NCBI GenBank assembly: GCA_944739405.2 | Contig: OX123186.2 | Coordinates: 38,921,551-38,985,550, forward strand | DNA: 64,000 nt | Source of the DNA: Euclidia mi | Lineage: Eukaryota; Arthropoda; Insecta; Lepidoptera; Erebidae | Reading direction: 5' to 3' | Notes under the pieces: model-generated | Database searches by the model: none | What the model was told of the DNA's origin: nothing | The model's input: the letters and a program-made list of their open reading frames with translations, nothing else | Program-made: the position numbers and the translations under genes | Shown here: piece by piece, positions 11,413 through 21,135 of the stretch | Position numbering within the stretch: the stretch's first letter is position 1 | Layout: the number at the start of each line of letters is the position of its first letter

Positions 11413-13735
11413 CTAATCTACACATTCATAAGAAAAAACACAGTAAGCTGCCCTTGTGAATTTATTCAAGGTACAATGAAATAAGTCAATGCGTTGAGAC
11501 AAAGTGTTGAGCGCACGCAGCGCGCGCGTCAGCGGCGCGTATCGCAGCAAGTTGGTGCGCGCGCGCGGCACACACAGCAGCGCCGGCCGCCGCCGCCGGC
11601 ACAAGTACGCATCAGGGACACACAAACTCACCGAGCGCAGTACGTCCGGGTTGTGAATTTTACCACGGAACACTTTGAACATGTACGTGGCGAGCGCCAC
11701 TTCTCGTCTCACTTCCAGCTTAAAATATCCACTTATACCAATTAGAAATAATGTCGGATATAACAACGGATATCCTGGGTATATACCATGTTGTTTAAAA
11801 TATAAGAATCTAATGAACTTATTTTGAATTCTTTCTATCATTAACTTATATTTGACTTCGTGTGGCGACCAAAGAACGGCGTTACACTCCAAATGACTTC
11901 TTACAAGCGCTTCGTATAAAGATTTCAGTGCCCTGGTGTTTGTAAATTTGTTCGCTAGCCGTAAGATCATTCCCAAATTGCGATATGATTTTTTACAAAC
12001 GTGTGTAATATGATTTCTAAAATTTAGGTCCGTACTGAATCTCACGCCTAGATCCCTGACTTCATGAACACGTTGGAGCGCTGCGCCGTCCATGTGGTAT
12101 TGATGATGACTTGGAGTGCGCGCGCGGCTAAATGACATCACTGAACATTTGTCCACATTAAAATATAATTTATTTTTAATACTCCACTCCTCGATCCTAT
12201 TTATTTCGCACTGCAGTATATCATGATCTGAGTTCTGGTCAATTTTAAGGACTAATTTTAAATCATCGGCAAATAACAAGGGTTTAGCTTTGTTAACTAC
12301 CTGGGGCAAGTCATTGATAGTCAGAATAAAGAGAAATGGTCCTAAATTACTACCCTGACTAACACCTGATCTCGTAAAATACGGTTCAGAAAAAAATCCA
12401 CTGCAGTCAACATATTGTCGCCGGTCTTTTAAGTAGGAAGCAAAAAATGTCAATGTATGCGGTGTGCATCCTACACTAGCCAACTTACTGAGAAGGACGT
12501 CATTATCTACGGTGTCAAACGCCTTCTTAAAATCGAAGTAAGCGACGTCGACTTGTTGACCAGCGTCCACTACTGGCATCAAGTGTGTCATCATATCTAA
12601 CAAGTTGCCCGTAGTGCCCCGCCCTGGACGGAAACCATGCTGTGCGTCGGATAACAGTGCGCATATTTGTGGGTACAGGCTACCGTGAATTGCTGACTCG
12701 AAGACTTTTGCAGGAGTGGACAATACTGCCACAGGTCTATAATCACTGGCAGCTGAACCACCACTACCTTTCGGCACAGGTACAACCCGGGTGAGCTTCC
12801 AAAAATCAGGAAACCTAGCATTCCTTATACAAACGTTGAATAAATGTAGTAACGGTTCCACTAATACCTCTTGATTGTCCTTAAAAATAAACGCTGGAAT
12901 GCCATCGGGCCCGGCAGAAGACTTGGGCGGCAAGCGTGCAAGGGCCCGGCGTACATCGGCGTCGCGCAAACACGACAAGTGCGCCCACGCACCCGGCGCC
13001 TCCGCTCCACCTGCGATCGCCGCCGCCATGTTCAACTCATGTGGCTCCTGATTGTAAACCGATTGAAAGAATCGGGCAAACTCGTTGGCACATTCCAGCT
13101 CAGATAATGACCGCCCGTCTTTAATTAATTGTCGATTATTCGAGTTACCTCTTCTCGATCGAATGTACCCCCAAAAGGCTCGCGGGTCCCGTGCCAAGTG
13201 AGCTTGCACTCGGTCACGGTATAAGTCATGAGCTCGTGACGTCGCCGCCTTAACTCTCGCCCTGTACCGCGAGAACTCCTCGTAATCACTCCGTGAATTA
13301 CTTAATTTATATTTCTTATGTAATGTATATTTATGTTTAATATCCTTTATAATTTCGAATGTGTACCATACCGGGTAGTTATATTTACTTTTATTTGAAT
13401 TAGCTCTTTTTAAGGGAACACATTTGTCGAAGATATCATTTAACTTAGCATAAAATAACCTTAAGACTGCGTCCGGATCATGCAACAAATATATTTCACT
13501 CCAGTCTATTTCAGTGATTAAACTGTACATTTGATAATAGTCCGCTTTATTAAAGTTCCATGATTTAATATCTACGTGAAAGTGAGAATTATGCGAACGC
13601 GACGAGGTAACGGGCGTCGCCGGGGACAGCGGCGGCGGCAGGCGCGCGTTCAGCTCGACGCTGACCGCAAGCGGTGGGTGGTACGCGTCCACGGGCAGCA
13701 GGCCCTCGTCCGCCGCACAACCGACACCCCGTCCC
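11413..13735 (-). CDS. LINE-3 ORF2 reverse transcriptase
   Basis: This 759-residue open frame (13692-11413) is a complete non-LTR RT with its linker and C-terminal region. It has SSAGPDGIPAFIFK, SDYRPVAVLSTPAKVFE, QHGFRPGRGTTGNLL, AYFDFKKAFDTVDN, GVSQGSNLGPFLFILTINDL and LLFADDLKLVL, so the catalytic aspartates are intact. The thumb follows (VRDLGVRFSTDLNF, YEALVRSHLECNAVLWSP). It copies its RNA at a nicked chromosomal site. The stretch upstream is the endonuclease of the same ORF; a frameshift near 13738 separates the two. There is no ATG at this frame's beginning. The 3' end at 11413 is followed by a short UTR and the tail. Confidence 0.9.
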
Positions 13736-14378
13736 GCGCGCTCAACACGAGGTCCAACTGTCTATTGTTACAATTTGGTACCGCAATGAACTGAATGAAT
13801 TCACAGAAGGCCATGAAATATGTAAAATAATTATTAATATTATTATTGCAAGAGTGCAAATTGAAATCTCCTAATATAAGTAATTTATTCTTATATCTAA
13901 CACATATTTTTTCTTATAATCTAAACATTAACATATATTCGCTCTCCTCAGCCTGTGGTGGAATATACACAGTACAACACGTAAACAAAAAGTTATTTCG
14001 TTTATAAACGGCTGCACAAATTAATTCAAACGAATGGCTGCTCAAATCAACATCACCTGGCACGGCCACTCGACGCAACTCGAATCGCGGTGTGGCCACT
14101 AAAAGGACGCCTCCGTGTTTACGCCCGTCGGCTCTGTCACACCGCAATACTTGATACCCAGGAAGCATGAATTCTGCGTTCGGAATTGCCTCGTTTAGAC
14201 CAGTTTCGGTGATGGCGAATAAATCGGATCCCGATGATTCTAGTAGGGATAAGAACTGAGTAGTCTTAGTCCGAAGTCCTCTTACATTTTGGTATAAAAC
14301 TTTGATATACCTATTCTGTCTGCAATTTATTTGTTTTGTTGGAGTTGCGAAACCAAATCCATTCACTGAATTCCGCAT
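13736..14378 (-). pseudogene. LINE-3 ORF2 endonuclease, broken by a stop and frameshift
   Basis: Likely ORF2 start is the ATG at 14378-14376 (MRNSVNGFGFATP), overlapping the end of ORF1 by about 68 bp. The endonuclease reads YIKVLYQNVRGLRTKT, DLFAITETGL, HGGVLLVA, then LLILGDFNLHSC near 13860, so the N, E and D-x-N catalytic blocks are seen. A TAA lies in frame at 13914-13916, and a frameshift near 13738 precedes the RT. With only these two lesions the copy looks fairly recent but would not make a full ORF2 protein. Confidence 0.8.
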
Positions 14379-15408
14379 TGACTGGCCATATTTCAGGGTC
14401 ACAAAGTTTTTCAAAGTTACTTAATGTAACACCAATCTTAAACGAAGCATAGTCTCGTTCAACTTTAGGTTTCAATTTTTCAATCACCATTACAGAGTCA
14501 TTGCCTAGTATTCGTTTCAGATACTCTTTAATATTTTCCTCCGTAGTACATTTATCCAATCTCCAAACATGTAAAAATTTTGTTCTTTCCACTGCTTTTA
14601 GGGTACCCAGTGATGTATTGCCCCCCCTTTTGATGGGATTACTCCTTCGAATATTTTTTACTGCTGTCCACTCCATACCATTACTATTACTGGTATTCGT
14701 ATCCGCTGCTTTCTTGGCCACCGCCGCGTGGCTAGACTCTGAGACCGCGCGGACGGGCTCCGCGGGCGCTTGCGCGCAATGCGCGCCGCTGTCCATAGTG
14801 CTGATTTCGGACGAAGTCGTCGGGATAGTAGTAGTCTTAGGTTTGGCTGATGGTGGTTTCTGAGTAAGTTGCTGGTTTTGGCGACTAGTATTGACGAACG
14901 AACTTTCATATTTTTCGCTAGGCGGCTGTTTCTCAGTTTCCAATATTTTAATCTGTTGCTCGTACGAATTGCACCTATTAGTAGCTTCTTTCAGCTCTTG
15001 CCGTAGTCTGCTATTTTCTAAAGCCAGTACAGCCACAGTGGCTTTAATTTCCTGCATGATATTTAGCTCAAATGCACTAATTTTAGCTATGATTACGCTA
15101 TTAACTTTGTTTACAATCTCGTCTGAAGTCAACGGCTCTGTCTGAGAAACATTTCCCTCGAAAGATCGATTAGGTTCCTCAAAGCTGGAGACACAGACAC
15201 CACGTACTGGTGTGTCATCAGTAACTCGCAGGCGCTGGGTTACGTTAAAACAGGCATCACATCTAAACGTACGTTTTAGACGTAGATGTTCGTCTTTAAA
15301 TTCAGCGGCAGTAATATTTACACACTTATAGTGGTATCCTGATTTACATCCATTACATATAATCGTCTCTCCTGGCTCAGGTTTTCTACCACAAACAAAG
15401 CAGTTCAT
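14311..15408 (-). CDS. LINE-3 ORF1: PHD finger, coiled coil, RRM-like domain
   Basis: About 365 residues from the ATG at 15408, chosen because the zinc finger starts at once. The N-terminus MNCFVCGRKPEPGETIICNG has the C-x2-C, C-x2-C, H-x2-C, C-x2-C spacing of a PHD finger (residues about 3-58). Residues about 95-160 form a heptad-rich coiled coil (ENSRLRQELKEATNR). A low-complexity S/T/A-rich linker follows. The C-terminal part (TKFLHVWRLD, TTEENIKEYLKRI, YASFKIGV) resembles the RRM-like nucleic-acid-binding fold of LINE ORF1 proteins. It probably packages element RNA and, through the PHD finger, could read chromatin (inference). The frame is intact. Confidence 0.85.
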   Translation of the reverse strand: MNCFVCGRKPEPGETIICNGCKSGYHYKCVNITAAEFKDEHLRLKRTFRCDACFNVTQRLRVTDDTPVRGVCVSSFEEPNRSFEGNVSQTEPLTSDEIVNKVNSVIIAKISAFELNIMQEIKATVAVLALENSRLRQELKEATNRCNSYEQQIKILETEKQPPSEKYESSFVNTSRQNQQLTQKPPSAKPKTTTIPTTSSEISTMDSGAHCAQAPAEPVRAVSESSHAAVAKKAADTNTSNSNGMEWTAVKNIRRSNPIKRGGNTSLGTLKAVERTKFLHVWRLDKCTTEENIKEYLKRILGNDSVMVIEKLKPKVERDYASFKIGVTLSNFEKLCDPEIWPVNAEFSEWIWFRNSNKTNKLQTE

Positions 15409-15725
15409 TTTGAAATAAATATGGCGTGACAACACGGTGCAAATGAGATAGCGATAGCCGATCACCGCAAGAGTGAAAGAGCGCGATGCGCGAGTCGCCG
15501 CCGCACACTTCCCGCCACTTAATTCAAGTCACTGCACTTGTTGATTATACAAAAATTGTTAGAAAAGTTATTAATTCACAATTTTAACAATGCAATCCAT
15601 GTACCGTATGTTTAAAACACATATTGTTCCGTTTACACACATTTTTGTATATAGAAAGTCCGAATTTACTTAATTATAAAAAATAATTCACGAGCACGAT
15701 CCGTATTCGCCGCGTTCCGTTCAGA
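15409..15725 (-). promoter_or_regulatory. LINE-3 5' leader
   Basis: About 315 bp between the LINE-3 start and ORF1. LINE promoters lie inside this kind of leader. I see no TATA box. A GC-richer patch is near 15480-15515. This assignment rests on position only. Confidence 0.35.
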
Positions 15726-15730
15726 AACAT

Positions 15731-16105
15731 ATCGCAGCTGTGAAAAATCGACAAGTAAATAAGTCCGCTATAGCTGAACATTTATTGGAGTCTGGACCAA
15801 ACCACTGGATAGATCAACCACAGGTCTTGTCCACCGAACGTCACTATTACTCCAGGATAGTGCGTGAAGCGGTTGAAATAAAAAAAAACACAAGAATTTC
15901 AACCGGGAGGATGGATTTAGATTATCAACAACTTGGAATCTAGTCATCAATAAGTGTAAACACCGCCGCAATGATACAGCTCAACAGTACGTAGACGTCA
16001 TTAGTGTAGTGTGTCGAGGTACCGACAGTGCGGTTAAAAACAAAAATAAAAATCCAGTGAGGGTAGGTGCCAAAATCCGCACAACCCAAGGACGGCGCTG
16101 AGCTC
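15731..16105 (+). pseudogene. PLE-A GIY-YIG endonuclease C-terminal part
   Basis: It resumes the PLE-A frame as IAAVKNRQVNKSAIAEHLLE, then SGPNHW and VLSTERHYYSRIVREAVEI. This lines up with PLE-B IADIKHKRSTKSAVCEHVEQ and IPRMIREAIEI. A frameshift near 15890 is needed to continue as NFNREDGFRLSTTWN, which runs to a stop near 16100. Together with SYIGQTKRT left of LINE-3 this forms the GIY-YIG nuclease that nicks the target in Penelope-like elements. Confidence 0.8.
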
Positions 16106-16207
16106 ACCAGTTCCGCCGCGACCACGGCTGAAGCAAGTCAGCCGAAACGTTGGCAAAAACCGAGGTATTTATGCCTTAAATATAAGATTTATCGCGAGCA
16201 AGACCCA

Positions 16208-16498
16208 CTATATAACCTTGTATAATTTAGATAACTCTTGGCTTAAATTGGTGTTCTCTGTATTTAAATTTGCCATCTCATTATGAGCTATTGCTAATTC
16301 CTCACGCAACTTTGTTATAGTATCTTGTAGCTCTTTAACTTCGTAGTTTTCGCTAGTTTCGGGCAAACTTTGCATAGTGGAATCAAATAAAAATGAATCA
16401 TTCGTGTCGCTAATTGAGATATCTTCTTGGGAAATGACCAAATTTGGTTTCCCTAATGTGATATTATTAAAATCACTTAAACTACTTTGCTTTTCCAT
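16208..16498 (-). pseudogene. LINE ORF1 N-terminal coiled-coil fragment (possibly LINE-2)
   Basis: This 96-residue open frame starts at an ATG (MEKQSSLSDFNNITLGKP). An acidic, Ser-rich stretch is followed by a coiled coil, VKELQDTITKLREELAIAHN and then NLNTENTNLSQELSKL. The sequence style is that of insect LINE ORF1 N-termini. It breaks off exactly where PLE-A ends, and the same-strand LINE-2 ORF1 end resumes at 9215 on the other side, so I infer one LINE split by PLE-A with part of ORF1 lost. Confidence 0.5.
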
Positions 16499-18157
16499 TT
16501 TCTAAGATTTATTTATAATATTATATTGTTTTAAAATAAATATTTTAACTGCTCCTATAATTTTTATTCACAAAAATTGTTCATGAGTGCCACTGGAGTT
16601 CGAAGGTGCACTTCGTCAATTTCAATGCAAATCTAGTCGCACGTCATACGAACGACGCTACGCTGCTGTTATATAGTGAGTCGAAATTACAAATCATTAT
16701 CTTGATTACTATGTAAATACAATTAGTGAGATTATTCACAACAGATTACTGTTTTATCGACAGTCTTGGTGGTAAACGTTTCTAATTTCCGACTTCCCTC
16801 CTAGATGGCAGTATTGTGCTACTCTCGTAAACCGGGTGTGATTATTTTTTGGCTAATGAATATTAATAATAATTCGAATAAAAAACGGACTCACATCACT
16901 AATATTTTTGTTTTTGCACAAGGATGAGGAATAAAGTCACTTTTCATTTACTGTTTCATAAACACTGTGTTTGTTCTTTCCAACTTTGTCAATGTCAAGA
17001 TCACTTATTAGCGAATATAGTATTTTTATAAGACACTCTTCTATATCGAAGTTTAGAGTATTTTTGTAATTTTTGCACTGGATAACGTTTACACTGAGTC
17101 AATATGCACTGATATTTAATTTTTTATATGTGATAATTTACTTTATGCGATATTTATATTTTACGTAAATAAAATATACAGAGCGGATGTGTTTCGTGTG
17201 ACGGTAAAGGATAAAAATATACCCTTTTTATAAATTTATAATATTGTGAGTTTGAAACATAATCAATAATAGTTATTGCGAAACCCTTTAAGTATTAAGC
17301 TTATTTGTTCTATTTGTACACGAAATCATCAATCAATCATCAATCTGCAATCTCTTATAAATTCAACCAGGTCATCCCGTCAGTGGTATTAGGTCAAATG
17401 TCGAGGCGCCACTCATCCGGGTATTTTCCACCATTATATTTGTAATTTGAAGTTTGAACCTAGTTTCTATGAAGACTCTACATAGATTTTATACACAACT
17501 CACATAAAATTTTCATGCCCCTCATAGAATTCAACGGTAGTTGACCAAGACTATCTAGAATCAAAAGTTGCAGATTTGTATGCGAACCGAGAGGATATTT
17601 ATGGTAATTTATGTCACAGACCCGATGTAAAACTTTCTGAAAGCCCAAATCGTATTTAGAGCAGCCGAATGGAGCCATCGTTATATATCGGCAGACAAAA
17701 AGTGTTCTGACCCCGCAAATATTATCTTCAAACTTTGAGCTCAACGTTAATGTTCTTTGACATTGGTATACTCTACCCATACAGTTATTCTGAGAGATTG
17801 AATATAGGTAATGTAGATAGTTTTACTTTGTCTAACTACATCGCTTGGTATTTCATAGATTGTTTATTCAATAGGTATTCAATATAAGGTTAATATTAAT
17901 GTATCTAGTTCTCACAGTGTCTAAATAATCTAAAGTTATTCTACTTGAATAACCTTACTGCCATTTCAGATCAGCGTACATTTCTAGATACTGCACAGCG
18001 AAACCGTAGTTGCTGCAACTGAAGTACATTCATTTAAAGGCAAAGTCTGCACTAATAAAGTTCATCGATGTCACTACCTTTTTATAGAATGGAAATCGCA
18101 ACCGCGAGCAACCATTGTGTCCATAGTATCCGGCGTACAAATACAAATGAATTAAAT
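16499..18157. other. AT-rich interval without supported gene
   Basis: It may begin with the 5' leader of the LINE whose ORF1 starts at 16498. A 100-residue minus frame at 17478-17780 shows no motif I recognise and no splice evidence, so it is left uncalled. I see no RNA gene. Confidence 0.4.
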
Positions 18158-18162
18158 CAACT

Positions 18163-18763
18163 TGTTTGAAATAGAATTAGTTTTTATTATAAGTCAAATC
18201 GATTAGATTGATTGAGTAACATTTTGTTTAGTCTATTGAAAATTTCTGACAATGGTCACACTGAACTGTCACTTCCGTCTTCCGCTTGAAAAATTAACAC
18301 GCCGTTTGCAAGCTCGCGTGCCTTGTACCTAAATTAAATTGATCGCCCTTTGAATTAACGTGAATTGAATCAACTTGTAATTAACTTAATACGTAATTGC
18401 CGCTTTTGACTTCCGGCAAGGTTTGTTGTAAATTGATGACATAGTGAACTTTTGTGAAAAGTTTTGTGAACCGCTAACGTGCATCGTGGTCTGGAGAAGG
18501 ACTTCGCCGAATTGTAAACTGGTATCCATTGATTCTCTTGTTATTTTGGCCAAAATTATAAGTTAATCTATAGGTCCACTTCAAGAACATCACCAGGAGC
18601 TATAAGGTAAAATCTTCATATAACTACTTTATAATTTGTCATCGCTGAGAATCTCAGCAATATATGTCAGACATTTGATTACTTTAGGACAACTGGATGA
18701 ATATAAATAAGTTTCCACTGTGCTTACAACCAATTCCCAGTAAGCCTACGGTAATTCTAGACA
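18163..18763 (+). repeat. BEL/Pao 5' LTR
   Basis: 601 bp starting TGTTTGAAATAG and ending CTAGACA. It should contain the promoter and polyadenylation signal. Compared with the 3' LTR I see acgtgaatt against acgcgaatt and aataagtttcc against attagcttcc, three substitutions in all. Confidence 0.95.
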
Positions 18764-18770
18764 TAATTTT

Positions 18771-18790
18771 GGTAGCAGAGCGTGGTTGAA
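18771..18790 (+). promoter_or_regulatory. Candidate primer-binding site
   Basis: TGGTAGCAGAGCGTGG begins a few bases after the LTR. A TGG start is complementary to a tRNA CCA end. I cannot name the priming tRNA from memory. Confidence 0.5.
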
Positions 18791-19503
18791 ATTTAGCCGC
18801 TGTTGCATTACTGAGTATAAACTCAGATTGGTATGAGCTTGTATCTTATCACCTTGTAGACAGTATTGTAGTGTTTGTCAGGTCAGTTATTGACTAAAAT
18901 ACATAATATTTAATTGTATAAGTTGACCTAGATAATTTGAAACACATTGTCACATAACCTCAATCAGTAATTGTTGATTTGTATTGTTGAAAAATCTAAC
19001 TTAAATTTGTTGTTGCATTAATAAGTCAGTTTGTTTGGATACATAACAGCTGTATGTATCAATAAATTTAGTAAATTTAGTTTATTGCATATATTCATAA
19101 ACATAACAACCAACTTGACCTTGCCACTTGGGCGGGTCACATTAATAAACTTTGTTTTGTTATAATATAAAGATAATATTGTTAGGTAACACATATTCTG
19201 TGCTTACTTCCTAATGTATATCATAAATAACACAGTTAGTCTGTCTGTTGCAAATAATTAATTAATTAAGTTGAAGTTTCAACTTTATTAATTTGTTATA
19301 AGTTATAACCTTGATAACTTTGACTTTGTTTTGTGTCAATATATATTGAAACTATTAATTTTGTTGGACAGTAGATACCTGTCACTTGCCTGCACTTGCA
19401 GTAAACAGGCTAATACTTTGTTGGTTTCAAAGAATTGAGAAAAATTAAGTTTTGATTGTTAATATTGTTTAACGCTTGTCCGGGCTCTTTTGAAATTTTG
19501 ATT

Positions 19504-21135
19504 ATGTCAGCTATCAAGGACTTGCGTGCGGCTGCTGGTGCCATTGCATCAGATTTGCGCTGGTTTGCCTCGGCCAGTGCTTTAGTGAACCGGCCTGATC
19601 GCCAGCAGGCCTTACTTCAGAGGTACGAGCGGATTGACGATCGCCTGGCAAGTGTGGAACAGCAATTCCGCACTTTCAGCACTTGCTGTCTTGAAGTGTC
19701 AATCAATGATTTCACTGCTGACCAGCGAAATAAGGTCAGCGAAGACTATGCCCAGGTCTTAGACCTGTATGATGCTGTCTCCAATAGTGCGAGACAACTA
19801 GTTGCCGATAGGGAAGGGCAACCCGGCCTGAAGCAGGAGCTTCCTAGGTCAGCACCGGGGCTGGTGAGTAGGCTCCCTACTTTGGACCTCCCCCATTTTG
19901 ATGGCTGCCTAGGAAGCTACCTGGGCTTCGTTAATTTGTTCGACAGCCTAGTCCATGATAGGGCTGACCTTCGGCCGGCACAAAAGTTGGCCTATCTAAT
20001 GTCGGTACTGGATGGGGAGGCAAAGGGCCTCATCCAGCATCTGCCCGTGTCTGACGAGGCGTACCAGACGGCTCGGGACCTAATCACCCGTAGGTACCAT
20101 AACAAGCGTGGCCTTGCCGACACGCATATTGAGCAGATTTTGGGTTTGCCGACGCTCACCCGGGTCTCTGGGTTGCGCACCCAACTGTTGAACCCGCTCT
20201 TGGTGGCCATCAACGCACTTAAGTGCCTTGACCTGCCCGTGGACCAATGGTCCTATCTATTGGTGCACATTGTCCTTAAAAAGCTGCCTGCCGACCTGAG
20301 GTCGCGTTTTGAACAGCGCTTTGGTGGGGATAGCGCGACCCATCTGCCCCCCTTTGCTGACCTGGAGAGGTTCCTGGAGGATGAGTGCCGGGTCCTGGAC
20401 AACTCCGGTGGTGACACGCCGGCTAAGACGCAGCCGCCCAAGGTCAAGGAGCAGGCTCGCGTTCACACCCGAGCCAATGTTGACCGGCGCCCTCCTCGCT
20501 TTGCAGTCACGCAGAGCCCAGCGGAGTGCTCCTACTGCAAGGTCACGGGGCACAGAACGGCCAGTTGTAGGGCATTCTTGGACCTACATGTCGCTTCTCG
20601 TAGGCGCATCGCGAATGCCCGCCGCCTTTGCTTCTCTTGTTTGGGGTCCCACTACCAGCGAGACTGCCCAAACTCTCGCCCCTGTCCTCACTGTGGAGGA
20701 CAGAATTTGGACATTCTCTGTATGAATGCCAGAGAGGTTGGCCGCTTGTCCAACCAGCCGACGCCGCGCACGGGCGGGTGTTTTGAAGGTGGGAGCCGAG
20801 GCTCACCGGCGCGTAGCCGAGAGTCGCCTCGCTCAATTGATCGCCACTCACCCCGCTTGGAGAACCGTAGCGTGCGCACGCCTCCTTTCTCTCGCGCATC
20901 TGAATGTGCGACCGCCCAGCGTCACCAGCACCATGACTGCTGCCCCAGGTATTCCCCTCCTTTGGCGGAGCGTCCCCGCCTTGACTCGCGCCCACCTCGT
21001 TTTGGGCGGGTGCGTCATTATGACCCCCCACAGATGGCGCGCGGATCGAGTCATCGCGCTTTTGAGGACTTCAAGCCCCACCCTCATTTTGACTTGCCAG
21101 GTCCTGGCCAACGGTCGCCGCCCAGGCAACAATAG
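19504..21135 (+). CDS. gag: BEL/Pao Gag
   Basis: 544 codons from the ATG at 19504 (MSAIKDLRAAAGAIASDLRW) to a TAG at 21133-21135. The N-terminal half is helical; the middle (LPTLDLPHFDGCLGSYLGFV, RPAQKLAYLMSVLDGEAKGL, ITRRYHNKRGL) is the DUF1759-type Pao gag core. The C-terminal part has zinc knuckles CSYCKVTGHRTASC and CFSCLGSHYQRDC (both C-x2-C-x4-H-x4-C), then a degenerate third CPHCGGQNLDILC without the usual histidines. An Arg/Pro-rich tail follows. Gag forms the particle and binds element RNA. Pol continues in the same frame after the single TAG, which is notable because BEL/Pao elements usually encode one gag-pol frame. Confidence 0.9.
   Translation: MSAIKDLRAAAGAIASDLRWFASASALVNRPDRQQALLQRYERIDDRLASVEQQFRTFSTCCLEVSINDFTADQRNKVSEDYAQVLDLYDAVSNSARQLVADREGQPGLKQELPRSAPGLVSRLPTLDLPHFDGCLGSYLGFVNLFDSLVHDRADLRPAQKLAYLMSVLDGEAKGLIQHLPVSDEAYQTARDLITRRYHNKRGLADTHIEQILGLPTLTRVSGLRTQLLNPLLVAINALKCLDLPVDQWSYLLVHIVLKKLPADLRSRFEQRFGGDSATHLPPFADLERFLEDECRVLDNSGGDTPAKTQPPKVKEQARVHTRANVDRRPPRFAVTQSPAECSYCKVTGHRTASCRAFLDLHVASRRRIANARRLCFSCLGSHYQRDCPNSRPCPHCGGQNLDILCMNAREVGRLSNQPTPRTGGCFEGGSRGSPARSRESPRSIDRHSPRLENRSVRTPPFSRASECATAQRHQHHDCCPRYSPPLAERPRLDSRPPRFGRVRHYDPPQMARGSSHRAFEDFKPHPHFDLPGPGQRSPPRQQ

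Larger units (their letters stand above)
11305..15725 (-). mobile_element. LINE-3: near full-length PHD-finger LINE nested in PLE-A
   Basis: About 4.4 kb with 5' end at right and a (AAAT)n-like 3' tail at left (11305-11328 on the plus strand reads atttatttatttattt). It carries ORF1 and ORF2 and a long 5' leader (15409-15725). The PLE-A coding frame is cut exactly: FKEH ends at 11304 and IAAVKNR resumes at 15731. The 5-bp aacat is present on both sides (11300-11304, 15726-15730), so it is the likely target duplication. Confidence 0.85.
9241..16195 (+). mobile_element. PLE-A: Penelope-like element, split by a nested LINE
   Basis: A Penelope-type retroelement in plus orientation. It begins with an inverted scrap of its own coding sequence (9241-9530), continues with the RT region (about 9590-11304), is interrupted by LINE-3 (11305-15725), and resumes with the GIY-YIG C-terminus (15731-16105) and 3' sequence to about 16195. 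Both outer flanks are minus-strand LINE ORF1 pieces, suggesting that it landed in LINE-2 and removed the middle of ORF1. The outer limits are approximate because no clean target duplication was found. Confidence 0.7.

Noticed and set aside
17478..17780. A 100-residue minus-strand gene or exon
   Set aside because: No recognisable motif, no splice context and no neighbouring exons. It may be chance.
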